From positions 124,001 through 188,000 of the forward strand of contig NZ_VFPA01000007.1 of NCBI RefSeq assembly GCF_006716445.1: a DNA stretch of 64,000 bases, read 5' to 3'. The notes under the pieces were generated by a model that saw only the letters and a program-made list of their open reading frames with translations, ran no database searches and was not told the DNA's origin. Of the stretch, positions 18,795 to 26,293 are shown piece after piece. The position numbers and the translations under genes were made by a program. Position 1 is the first letter of the stretch, and each line of letters opens with the position of its first letter. This DNA is from Pseudonocardia kunmingensis. GTDB lineage: Bacteria; Actinomycetota; Actinomycetes; Mycobacteriales; Pseudonocardiaceae.

Positions 18795-19352
18795 TCAGCG
18801 ATCCAGACGCGGGAGCGTGGGCCACCTGTCAGAAGCCCACGCGGGCCAGCTCTCGAACGGTGTCGGAGGCGGAGGGAGCGAGCAGCCCTGGAGCTCCTCG
18901 GCCGTGGGGGGTGAGAACAGGCCGTGGAACCGCGCGTGATCCTCGTCGGTCATCTCGAAGATCTCCTCCGGAGCCCGACGCCAGCGCGCCGTCGCCCGCT
19001 CGACGCGCTCATCCTCGGGAAGGGTCAGGTAGTGCAGCTCGAAGTCGGCGCCGGCGAGGTCGGCGATCGCGCGGAGGGCGTACCGCTCGTCCGGGGACCA
19101 GCAGCCGAAGTCGAGGATCACGGACACACCCGCTCGGAGCACTTGGTGGCCGACCCAGACGAGCCGGCCCTCCAGAACGTCCCGCTTCCCACCGAAGTCG
19201 GCCCATCGCAGCCCGAACAGCGGGGCCATCCACTCGTCGGGTGTCAGCCGCAATGCACCGCAGGCCCGCTCCAGCTCCCGGGCACGGGTCGTCTTGCCCA
19301 CCCCGGGCAAGCCGACCGTGAGATGCAGTGTCGGCCGTGAGCTCACGGGCAT
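18795..19352 (-). CDS. P-loop kinase-like ATPase (AAA_33 type)
   Basis: 185 residues with Walker A GLPGVGKTT at residues 13-21 and a VILDFGCW segment near residue 78 that fits Walker B. The arrangement (P loop, LTPDEWM, then RxDxxE-like lid region) matches the small nucleoside/polynucleotide-kinase-like ATPases common in actinobacteria, often next to APH-like genes as here. The C-terminal 40 residues are Pro/Trp rich. ATG 19352 is used; GTG 19355 is an equally possible start. Confidence 0.8.
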   Translation of the reverse strand: MPVSSRPTLHLTVGLPGVGKTTRARELERACGALRLTPDEWMAPLFGLRWADFGGKRDVLEGRLVWVGHQVLRAGVSVILDFGCWSPDERYALRAIADLAGADFELHYLTLPEDERVERATARWRRAPEEIFEMTDEDHARFHGLFSPPTAEELQGCSLPPPPTPFESWPAWASDRWPTLPRLDR

Positions 19353-19432
19353 CACCTTGCCCGCCGTACCGAGCGGCCGCCATCGGGTTGCAGAGCCGGC
19401 GGTGCACCGAGAGACCTCAGGCGTACATACAT

Positions 19433-19461
19433 TTGCGCGTATATATACGTAGGTGTACGTT
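19433..19461 (+). promoter_or_regulatory. promoter of the ArsR operon with AT-rich palindrome in the spacer
   Basis: TTGCGC (19433-19438) and TACGTT (19456-19461) are 17 bp apart and the GTG start follows 7 nt later, so the mRNA is likely leaderless. The perfect 12-bp palindrome CGTATATATACG (19438-19449) fills most of the spacer, and CGTACA (19422-19427) and TGTACG (19454-19459) form a wider inverted pair around it. This is where an autorepressing ArsR dimer would block RNA polymerase. The AT richness stands out sharply against the surrounding DNA. Confidence 0.75.
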
Positions 19462-19468
19462 CTGGGAC

Positions 19469-19816
19469 GTGGCCGACAGCGTGCAACAGAGACTCACGAC
19501 GATCTCGGAGCCGAACCGGTTCCGCATCGTCGAGTTGCTCCGGGACGGCCCGCGGTCGGTGGGCGAGATCGTCGACGCGCTGAGCCTGGGCCAGCCGCAG
19601 GTGTCCCGGCACCTGCGGCTGCTCGCCGAGGCGCAGGTCGTGGAGTCGACCAAACGAGCTCAGCAGCGCATCTACCGGCTGCGCCCCGAGTCCATGCGCG
19701 AGGTGAGCGACTGGGTGCGGAGCTTCGCCGTCCTGTGGTCGGAGCGGATGGACCGCCTCGGCTCCTTCCTCGACGACGACCACGCATCCGACGAAGCGAA
19801 CGAGCGAGGAGTGTGA
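19469..19816 (+). CDS. ArsR/SmtB-family transcriptional regulator
   Basis: 115 residues with the ArsR winged helix: VQQRLTTISEPNRFRIVELLRDGPRSVGEIVDAL then GQPQVSRHLRLLAEAQVVES (recognition helix) and the beta wing RIYRLRPES. There is no cysteine in the alpha-3 or alpha-5 metal positions, so it belongs to the non-metal ArsR group that typically controls SRPBCC (AHSA1) genes. GTG 19469 is leaderless. Its stop overlaps or adjoins the SRPBCC-fusion start, so the operon is probably autorepressed from the palindrome above. Confidence 0.9.
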   Translation: MADSVQQRLTTISEPNRFRIVELLRDGPRSVGEIVDALSLGQPQVSRHLRLLAEAQVVESTKRAQQRIYRLRPESMREVSDWVRSFAVLWSERMDRLGSFLDDDHASDEANERGV

Positions 19817-19818
19817 CC

Positions 19819-21171
19819 GTGTCCGGAGACGACACCGATGGCATCGTGATCGACGAGCCGAACAAGACCATCCACATCCGCCGCTCCTACCGCGCGGGGG
19901 TCGGCCGGGCATGGTGGGCGTGGACCGACGCCGAGGCGATCAGCCGCTGGTGGGGCCCCCAGGGCTGGATGGCGACCGTGCACGAGATGGACGTGCGCGC
20001 CGGCGGACGCTGGCGGTTCCAGATCGCGCCTGCGGACGGCTCAGCGGCCCCCGTCCGCAGCATCGCCACCTACACGAACGTGGCCGCTCACGCCGAGCTG
20101 GCCTACGACGACGAGTTCGCCGACGAGGCCTGGCAGCCCGACGGCACCGGCACCTTCCCGACAACGGTCGGGTTCACCTCGACCGGCACCGGCTGCACCG
20201 TCGACATCGCCGCGACCTTCCCCGACCAACGAGCGCTGCGGCGAGCGGTCGAGCTCCGGATGGCCGAGGGATACGCCGAAGCCCTCGGCCGGCTCGCCGG
20301 CCTGCTGGACGACATGCAGACCGATCACACCGTCGAACCCGCGACCGAAGGAGCGACCACCATGCCCGCACTGCCCACCGTCACCTCCGCCGACGGCACC
20401 ACGATCACCTACGAGAAGACCGGATCCGGACCCGCGATCATCGTGATCAGCAACGTCGCCGAGGACCACACCGGCGTCGCCGGTATCGCCACCGCCCTCT
20501 CCGAGGACTTCACCGTGATCAACTTCGACCGTCGGGGGCGCGGGGCGAGCGGTGACCCGCAGCCCTACGATCCGGCGCGCGAGATCGACGACATCGCCGC
20601 GCTGATCGACGTCGCGGGCGGCTCCGCGGCCCTGACCAGCGGATCCGGCGGCTGCGGGCTCGCGCTCGACGCCGCCGCCGCGCTGGGCGGCAAGGTGACG
20701 GGCCTGTACCTCTACGAGCCGCCGTTCATCGTCAGCGACTCTCGGTCCCCGGCGCCCGCCGACTACGTCGAGCACCAGGAAGCGCTGGTCGCCGCAGGCA
20801 AGCGCAGCGAGGCCGTCGAGTACTTCATGACCACGATGATCGGCGTCCCGGCCGAGTACATCCCCATGATGAAGCAGGACCCGTCGTGGGACGAGATGGC
20901 GAAGTACGCCCACACCTACGCCTACGACGGCCGGATCCTCCGCGGACTCCAGGACGGCACGCCGCTACCCACCGACCGGTGGTCCATCGACGCGCCGATC
21001 GCGGTGGCCGTCGGCGGCAACGGGGAGCCCTTCATCCGCGAGGCCGCGGACGCGCTCGCCACGATCCTCCCCTCCGCCACCGTGATCACCCTCCCGGATC
21101 ACGACCACTCCGCGTTCTGGATGGCACCGGACGCGGTCGCCCGGCAGGCACGCGCCTTCCTGCTCGGCTGA
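19819..21171 (+). CDS. in-frame fusion of an SRPBCC (AHSA1) domain to an alpha/beta hydrolase
   Basis: 450 residues. Residues about 10-165 form an SRPBCC/AHSA1 domain (IHIRRSYRAGVGRAWWAWTDAEAISRWWGP-type opening and GGRWRFQI). Residues about 182-450 form a separate alpha/beta hydrolase (FDRRGRGAS, the nucleophile-elbow region GSGGCGLAL, and the C-terminal DHDHSAFW with the likely catalytic His). The elbow reads GSGGCG rather than GxSxG, so catalysis is doubtful or uses Ser before the glycines. No stop separates the two parts, but a perfect Shine-Dalgarno and ATG sit at the junction. GTG 19819 is 8 nt past GCGAGGA; GTG 19813 (GTGA overlap) is an alternative. Confidence 0.85.
   Translation: MSGDDTDGIVIDEPNKTIHIRRSYRAGVGRAWWAWTDAEAISRWWGPQGWMATVHEMDVRAGGRWRFQIAPADGSAAPVRSIATYTNVAAHAELAYDDEFADEAWQPDGTGTFPTTVGFTSTGTGCTVDIAATFPDQRALRRAVELRMAEGYAEALGRLAGLLDDMQTDHTVEPATEGATTMPALPTVTSADGTTITYEKTGSGPAIIVISNVAEDHTGVAGIATALSEDFTVINFDRRGRGASGDPQPYDPAREIDDIAALIDVAGGSAALTSGSGGCGLALDAAAALGGKVTGLYLYEPPFIVSDSRSPAPADYVEHQEALVAAGKRSEAVEYFMTTMIGVPAEYIPMMKQDPSWDEMAKYAHTYAYDGRILRGLQDGTPLPTDRWSIDAPIAVAVGGNGEPFIREAADALATILPSATVITLPDHDHSAFWMAPDAVARQARAFLLG
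20347..20364 (+). promoter_or_regulatory. internal ribosome binding site and ATG at the fusion junction
   Basis: GAAGGAG at 20347-20353 is followed by 8 nt and an in-frame ATG at 20362, exactly where the hydrolase domain begins (MPALPTVTSADG). This would let ribosomes make a free hydrolase of about 269 residues in addition to the fusion. It looks like the remnant start site of a formerly separate gene. Confidence 0.75.
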
Positions 21172-21200
21172 GCCGCGCACGTCCCGCCGCGGCCGAGCCA

Positions 21201-21268
21201 CCGCACACACCTTCGCAAGGCCGCACACAAGCCCGGACATGTGTGCGGCCTCCGGGCGGTGTGTGCGG
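21201..21268. terminator. nested inverted repeats between convergent genes
   Basis: Outer arms CCGCACACACC (21201-21211) and GGTGTGTGCGG (21258-21268) are perfectly complementary over 11 bp, and inside them CCGCACACA (21221-21229) and TGTGTGCGG (21240-21248) pair over 9 bp. The four arms share one sequence, so several hairpins can form in either strand. The position between the convergent stops at 21171 and 21284 fits a bidirectional terminator; there is no U tract. Confidence 0.65.
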
Positions 21269-21283
21269 CGGGCGCGTGAGGCG

Positions 21284-21574
21284 TCAGCCCGGCGGCCGCT
21301 CCCAGCGGCCCCGCGGGCCCACGTACCGGTCCCCGCGGTACGGACGGTGCAGCGCTTCCCGCACGAACCACCACGCCTCGTCCCGGGTGTCGGCCCACCC
21401 GTGCGAGGTCTTCCCCTGGTCCGGCACGGCCGTCCAGCGATACCGGCCGCTGCGCTCATGGAACGTCACCGAGCCCCGCTGCTGGGACTCGATCATCGCC
21501 CGCGCTGCCGCTTCGTCCGGGGCCTCCCCCATCGCAAACCCGCCTCCCGGTAGCTCCGTCATCCAGAACGCCAT
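21284..21574 (-). CDS. small hypothetical protein (96 aa)
   Basis: A 96-residue reading with an acidic-to-basic gradient: DEAAARAMIESQQRG forms one amphipathic helix, followed by RSGRYRWTAVPDQGKTSHGWADTRDEAWWFVREAL, a strand-helix unit rich in Trp. No family is recognised. ATG 21574 or the second ATG at 21562 could start it. It is divergent from the BldC-like regulator gene and separated from it by the phased ACAT repeats, so it may be that regulator's target. Confidence 0.5.
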   Translation of the reverse strand: MAFWMTELPGGGFAMGEAPDEAAARAMIESQQRGSVTFHERSGRYRWTAVPDQGKTSHGWADTRDEAWWFVREALHRPYRGDRYVGPRGRWERPPG

Positions 21575-21590
21575 CAGCGAAGCCTATCGA

Positions 21591-21636
21591 ACATCCATGG
21601 ACATCCGTAGACATGCGTGTAACTGTGAGCACATCT
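21591..21636. repeat. 10-bp-phased ACAT direct repeats (candidate head-to-tail protein binding sites)
   Basis: ACATCC, ACATCC, ACATGC, a degenerate AACTGT and ACATCT begin at 21591, 21601, 21611, 21621 and 21631, in exact 10-bp register. The array fills most of the 110 bp between the divergent 96-residue ORF and the BldC-like gene. Direct repeats once per helical turn suit a protein that polymerises head to tail along one DNA face, as BldC does. Confidence 0.7.
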
Positions 21637-21684
21637 GAGGACTGTCAAGTACCTCCGGGTTCGTCTGCGACTTAGCGTCGCGGC

Positions 21685-21870
21685 GTGGCGGACGGCCTGA
21701 TCACGACGAGAGACCTCGCGCAGGCGTTGAACGTCTCCACCAAGACGATCCACCGGTGGGTGACCGCCGGGAAGATCCGGCCGACCGTGATCACGCCGGG
21801 GAACCAGTACCGGTTCAACCTCGATGACGTCCTTCACCAGCTGAACCAGCCCCGCCGACGCTCCGATTAG
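21685..21870 (+). CDS. BldC-like MerR-type small DNA-binding protein
   Basis: 61 residues consisting of little more than a MerR-like winged helix: LITTRDLAQALNVSTKTIHRWVTAGKIRP then TPGNQYRFNLDDVLHQL. Order, length and the (V/K)T.RW..AGKI core match BldC and the excisionase-like HTH_17 group; there is no dimerisation helix. GTG 21685 lies 6 nt after TAGCGT (21673-21678) with no Shine-Dalgarno, so translation is probably leaderless. BldC proper is a developmental regulator, while related proteins act as recombination directionality factors; either role is possible here. Confidence 0.8.
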   Translation: MADGLITTRDLAQALNVSTKTIHRWVTAGKIRPTVITPGNQYRFNLDDVLHQLNQPRRRSD

Positions 21871-22029
21871 TGAGCGACGCTCGCGCGATGGTCTCGCGGC
21901 ATCGAGGAGGCGGCCGATGGCCGGACTCGTGAGGACCTCGCGTCAACGAGTGTTCTTCAACGTCGCGACCTTGGTAGGAAGGTGTGCTCGATAGAGACTC
22001 GGGCCACGTCGACCGATCCGAAGGGCCTC

Positions 22030-22533
22030 ATGAGCGGCACAGTTGTTCTGCGTATGGCGGTCACCGCCGATGCTGCCGCCCTCGCCTCCACCATCGCTGC
22101 TGCGTTTGAGGAGTACCGAGGCAAGCTGACCCCCGAGTCGGCCGCGTTCAGTGAGACTGCCGAGGCGATCTCTCGCGAGCTTGCGGCGGGTTCCGGCGCG
22201 ATTGTTGCCGAGCAGGACGGCGAGCTGCTGGGCTGTGTCATGATCAAACAGGTCGACGGCGATCTCTACTTCGGGCGTCTGGCGGTAGCCCCGCGGGCGC
22301 GCGGGCGCGGTATCGCCCGGCAGTTGGTCGAGGCCGTCGAGCATGAGGCGCATCGGCGCGGGCTTGCCGGTGTCCGGCTGGGTGTACGCATCATGCTGAC
22401 CGACAACCAGCGGTTGTTCACCTCGATGGGCTATGTCGAGACATCGCGCGAGGCGCATGCCGGCTTCAGCCACCCGACCTCGATCAGCATGCGGAAAGCT
22501 TTGCCAACTGGTTGCGTCGATCAGCCCCGCTGA
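22030..22533 (+). CDS. GNAT-family N-acetyltransferase
   Basis: 167 residues with the GNAT core: VLRMAVTADAAALASTIAAAF, AIVAEQDGELLGCVMI (beta 3-4), the acetyl-CoA pyrophosphate loop VAPRARGRGIARQLV near residue 97, and the C-terminal YVETSREAHAGF. The substrate is not predictable. ATG 22030 is preferred to GTG 21982 because the latter adds residues unlike the family. It is on its own, with no overlap with neighbours, in a small-gene stretch of the window. Confidence 0.85.
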   Translation: MSGTVVLRMAVTADAAALASTIAAAFEEYRGKLTPESAAFSETAEAISRELAAGSGAIVAEQDGELLGCVMIKQVDGDLYFGRLAVAPRARGRGIARQLVEAVEHEAHRRGLAGVRLGVRIMLTDNQRLFTSMGYVETSREAHAGFSHPTSISMRKALPTGCVDQPR

Positions 22534-22610
22534 GCGACCAGCTAGCAGCACACGGACCGCAGCGGTGGATCCAGGCTGAGCGCGGCTGCTCGTCCTGCTC
22601 CGGACCGGGC

Positions 22611-23186
22611 TCAGATCTCACCGAGGTCGGAGTCCGGTTCCGTGATCGCCGGCTCGTCGATCAGGTCATCGGGGCGAACCCGGTATACCTGCAGGACGCG
22701 GTCGTAGTACTTGTCCGTCTCACCCACCCACGTCATCCCGAGTCGCCTGGTGGTCTCGATCGCCCGCGTGTTGTGCGGGATCGCGACCGCGAACAGCTCG
22801 TCGACGTCCTGGGTGAACGCCCACTCGATCAGCGCCCGGGCCGCCTCTGCGGCGTAGCCGTTTCCCCAGGCATCGGGCCGGAGCTGGAAACTGATCTCCA
22901 GGTCCTCTTCGTACGGCGGCAGCAACCGGATCGCCAAACCACCCACGACCGACGCATCCGCACGCCGCTCGATCGCCCACCGGCCGCACGGAGGCTGCAG
23001 GTTCGGCTGCGCCTCCACCCACGCGTGCAGCACCGCCCGCATCGCCGCCCGATCGGCGATGTGATCCACTGCCGGGGTGAGCCACCCGGTCACATCAACG
23101 GTGCCGTAGGTCGCGAGCGCACCCTCGGCATCGTCGACCGTCCACGGCCGGACCTGCAGCCGGACCGTGGTCAGCGGGTAATCCAT
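22611..23186 (-). CDS. GNAT-family N-acetyltransferase (RimJ/RimL-like)
   Basis: 191 residues beginning TTVRLQVRPWTVDDAEGAL, with WAIERRADASVVGGLAI, EISFQLRPDAWGNGYAAEAARALIEWAF (acetyl-CoA loop) and the IPHNTRAIETTRRLGM motif that marks the RimJ/RimL ribosomal-protein-acetylase branch. Such enzymes modify small molecules or protein N termini. ATG 23186 lies 6 nt from a minus-strand TAGCGT (plus 23193-23198), so it is probably leaderless. Convergent with the other acetyltransferase and not obviously related to it. Confidence 0.87.
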   Translation of the reverse strand: MDYPLTTVRLQVRPWTVDDAEGALATYGTVDVTGWLTPAVDHIADRAAMRAVLHAWVEAQPNLQPPCGRWAIERRADASVVGGLAIRLLPPYEEDLEISFQLRPDAWGNGYAAEAARALIEWAFTQDVDELFAVAIPHNTRAIETTRRLGMTWVGETDKYYDRVLQVYRVRPDDLIDEPAITEPDSDLGEI

Positions 23187-23338
23187 CCAGCAACGCTAAC
23201 TCTTGCGCCACACAGCTGATGACATCCGACTGGACGATGGCGCCGAACCTGTTCGGCTTGCTCCTCCTCCGCCGCCACCCAGATGTCCGGGTCCAGCCGG
23301 CCCGCATCCGCACCCGGCCGCGCGCGGTGGCGGTGTCG

Positions 23339-25474
23339 CTATACCGGCTGAACCGGATCGGCGCTGAGTTCTTGGCGGCGGCCGGCCCACCTGGGCAGCC
23401 ACCAGTTCCAGCGGCCCAGCAGCGCCACCGTCGCGGGCACCAGCACGGCACGGACGAGGGTGGCGTCGATGAGGATGCCCAGCGCGACCCCGGAGGCGAA
23501 GATCGCGACGTCGAGTTCCCCTCCGCCTGCCATCGAGGCGAACGCGAAGAAGAGGATGAGCGCCGCGGAGGTGACGAGCGTGCCGGTGCGGCCGATGCCC
23601 TCGACCACGGCATCGACGGTCGACCCGGTGCGGTCGTACGCCTCTCGGATCCGGGAGAGGATGAATACCTCGTAGTCCATGGTCAGGCCGTAGAGGAACG
23701 CGAAGATCGTGGCTGGGACGAACGTGCCGATCGCGCCGTCCGGCTGGATCCCGAGCAGAGCCTCGGTGCCCCAGCCCCATTGCCAGAGCACGACCATCGC
23801 GCCGAGCACCGCGCCGAGCGAGAGCAGGTTGAGCACTATCGCCTTCACCGCGAGCAGGAGCGAACCGAACGCCCTGGCCAGCACCACCAGCGTGACGAGC
23901 GCGACCAGCGCGAGCAGGACCGGGAACGACCGGTGGACCGCGTCGACGTAGTCGATCTGCTGGGTGACGTTGCCGCCGACCAGCACACCGTCGGGCGCCG
24001 CGGCCACGACGCGGTGCACGGTGTCGCGACCGGCCGCAGTCCCACCCTCGTCGATGGGCACGACGGTGACCACCGAGCCCTCGGGCGTCCGCCAGGCAGG
24101 CCCGTCGGGAGCGAGCACGGTCGCGACGCCGGGGACCCGTGCGAGCTCGCGGGCGACCTGGTCGGGGGCCGGGCCCGGTGGGACGTAGACGTCGAACGCG
24201 GTGACCGTCCCGGTGGCGACGCCGGTCTCCTGCAGCGTCGTCAGGCCGTCCCGACCGGGCCCGGAGTCGGCGAGGTTCGCGGTGACCGGCACGTTGAGGT
24301 TGATCCCGGTCCCGATCAAGGAGAGGCAGGCCAGCGCACCGCAGGCGAGGGTCGTCGCGAGGATGCGATGCCGCACGACCCGACGAGCCCAGGACGTCCA
24401 TGCACGGCTCGCGCGCTGCTCGCGGCGATCGGTCCCCGCGTGGCGGCCGAGCCGAGCGAGCACCAGCGGCAGCACCGTGAGCGCGACGAGCGCGCTGGCT
24501 GCTGTCACAGCCATCCCGCCGACGCCCAGGCTGCGCAGCAGCGGGATCGGCAGCACCAGCATCGTTGCGAGCCCGATCGCCACCGCGACGGCGCTGAACA
24601 CCACGGCGTGGCCCGCGGTCGCCATCGCCCGGTGCACCGCCTCCTCTGCCGGCTCGCCCGGGAGTCCACGGCCGCGCTCCTCCCGCCAGCGCGTCACGAG
24701 GATCAGCGCGTAGTCGATCGCGATACCCACGCCGAGGAGCGGCAGCATCATCACGGTCGTCTCGTGGATCGTCACGAAGGGGCTGACCGCGAGCAGACCG
24801 ACGAAGGCGACGGGGATCGCGACCACCGCCATGCCCAGCGGTACGAGCGCCAGTCGCGAGCGGAACACCCAGATCAACACGGCCAGTGCCGCGAGGACGG
24901 TCACGACCAGCTTGACCGGCATGTTCAGCCCGCCCGCGTCGCCGCCGGTGGCCAGCGCGTCGAGGCCGGTGACCTGCACCGTGGACCCCGGTGGCAGGTA
25001 CGGGCGCATCGCGTCGGCGGCGACGGTCTCCAGACCGGCCCCCTCACCGAGCGCGCTTCCCGGGATGCCGCCCTGCTCGACCGGCGGCCCGAACAGCAGC
25101 CCGGTGCTGACGCGCCCGTCGGTGGAGCGCAGCGCGGGGTCGCTGGTGTCGGCGTAGGAGACGGCACGCGAGCCGGTGGTCGCCGCGGCGGCGGCGAACG
25201 CTGCGCCCACGGCGTCCCGGCCGGCGGGGTCGTCGACCGTCGTCCCGGCGGGAAGCGTCACCACCGGGACGACCGGTCGCTCGTAGCCGCCGGTGCCCAC
25301 GAGCTCGCGGATCTTCTGGTTGGCCTGGTAGCCGGGCAGATCCGGGTACTCGTTGCGCTCCGACAGCCGGGGCAGCAGCAGAGCGATCGCGGCACCGCCC
25401 AGGACGAACAGCACCGCGATGATCGTCAGGGTGTACCCGCGCCGAGCGAGGACGAGCCGGGAGAGACGTTCCAT
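23339..25474 (-). CDS. MMPL-family (RND) membrane transporter
   Basis: 711 residues in two repeats, each with one lone helix, a large extracytoplasmic domain, and a block of about five helices. Recognisable motifs are the GVGIAIDYALILVTRWREER segment in the first half and GLTMDYEVFILSRIREAYDRTGS in the second, carrying the Asp-Tyr pairs that relay protons in MmpL transporters. The best-studied members export lipids in mycobacteria; many in other actinomycetes export drugs or secondary metabolites. It faces a two-component system across 114 bp, which suggests that system controls it. Confidence 0.93.
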   Translation of the reverse strand: MERLSRLVLARRGYTLTIIAVLFVLGGAAIALLLPRLSERNEYPDLPGYQANQKIRELVGTGGYERPVVPVVTLPAGTTVDDPAGRDAVGAAFAAAAATTGSRAVSYADTSDPALRSTDGRVSTGLLFGPPVEQGGIPGSALGEGAGLETVAADAMRPYLPPGSTVQVTGLDALATGGDAGGLNMPVKLVVTVLAALAVLIWVFRSRLALVPLGMAVVAIPVAFVGLLAVSPFVTIHETTVMMLPLLGVGIAIDYALILVTRWREERGRGLPGEPAEEAVHRAMATAGHAVVFSAVAVAIGLATMLVLPIPLLRSLGVGGMAVTAASALVALTVLPLVLARLGRHAGTDRREQRASRAWTSWARRVVRHRILATTLACGALACLSLIGTGINLNVPVTANLADSGPGRDGLTTLQETGVATGTVTAFDVYVPPGPAPDQVARELARVPGVATVLAPDGPAWRTPEGSVVTVVPIDEGGTAAGRDTVHRVVAAAPDGVLVGGNVTQQIDYVDAVHRSFPVLLALVALVTLVVLARAFGSLLLAVKAIVLNLLSLGAVLGAMVVLWQWGWGTEALLGIQPDGAIGTFVPATIFAFLYGLTMDYEVFILSRIREAYDRTGSTVDAVVEGIGRTGTLVTSAALILFFAFASMAGGGELDVAIFASGVALGILIDATLVRAVLVPATVALLGRWNWWLPRWAGRRQELSADPVQPV

Positions 25475-25475
25475 G

Positions 25476-25490
25476 CGATCCAGTGGATCG
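25476..25490. promoter_or_regulatory. perfect palindrome next to the MMPL start codon
   Basis: CGATCCA-G-TGGATCG (two 7-bp arms around one base) sits 1 bp beyond the MMPL start codon (25472-25474) in the upstream direction. A regulator bound there would sit over the transcript start or ribosome entry site. No second copy is seen in the rest of the 25475-25588 intergenic region. Confidence 0.5.
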
Positions 25491-25588
25491 GCGCGGTCTT
25501 CACGAGCGGTGCAGGAGTTCTGGGAGTTCTCTGTGGATCGCGCGCCGGTGTACCCATGCGTTCGGGCGTGCGGGGAGACTCTCCGACC

Positions 25589-26293
25589 ATGTCCGTGCGA
25601 CCGGCCGCCCGCATCCTCGTGGTCGACGACGAGCGCTACCTGGCCGATCTCGTCGCGACCGCACTGCGCTACGAGGGATTCGACACGGCCGTCGCCGGCA
25701 CCGGACGCACCGCACTCGAGATGGTCGACTCCTACGATCCGCACCTGGTCGTGCTCGACGTCGTCCTGCCGGACCTGCTCGGCACGCAGGTGTGCGAGCG
25801 GCTCCGCGAGCGAGGCGACAACCTGCCCGTGCTGTTCCTGACCGCTCGCGACGCCGCCGAGGACAAGGTCGCGGGCCTGCGCCTGGGCGGCGACGACTAC
25901 GTCACCAAGCCGTTCAGCCTCGAGGAGCTGATCGCGCGGGTGCAGGCGCTGCTACGCCGGGCCGGAAGCGCGCGGATCGATCACACGATCGGCATCGCCG
26001 ACCTGGAGATCGACACCGACGCGTACGAGGTGCGCCGCGGCGGCGTCCCGGTGGCGCTGACCCCCACGGAGTTCACGCTCCTGCGCTACCTCGTCGCCAA
26101 CGCCGGGCGGGTGCTGACGAAGCGCCAGATCCTCGACCACGTCTGGGAGTACGACTTCGGCGGGAATGACGGCGTCGTCCAGACCTACGTCTCCTACCTG
26201 CGCCGCAAGCTCGACCCGCTCGGCCCGCCGCTGATCCACACGGTGCCCCGGATCGGCTACGTCGTGCGGGTTCAGCAGCGGGGCACGGGCTGA
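25589..26293 (+). CDS. OmpR/PhoB-type response regulator
   Basis: 234 residues. The receiver domain has the acidic pair VVDDE near 12-15, phospho-acceptor Asp57 in VVLDVVLP, Thr in FLTARD, and Lys in YVTKPF. The output domain is an OmpR-type winged helix (LTPTEFTLLRYLVANAGRVLTKRQIL, then VQTYVSYLRRKLD). ATG 25589 is used; the ATG at 25557 would add 11 residues of non-family sequence. The stop overlaps the kinase start by 1 nt (TGATG). This closely resembles the TcrX/MprA-type systems beside MMPL genes in actinobacteria. Confidence 0.95.
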   Translation: MSVRPAARILVVDDERYLADLVATALRYEGFDTAVAGTGRTALEMVDSYDPHLVVLDVVLPDLLGTQVCERLRERGDNLPVLFLTARDAAEDKVAGLRLGGDDYVTKPFSLEELIARVQALLRRAGSARIDHTIGIADLEIDTDAYEVRRGGVPVALTPTEFTLLRYLVANAGRVLTKRQILDHVWEYDFGGNDGVVQTYVSYLRRKLDPLGPPLIHTVPRIGYVVRVQQRGTG

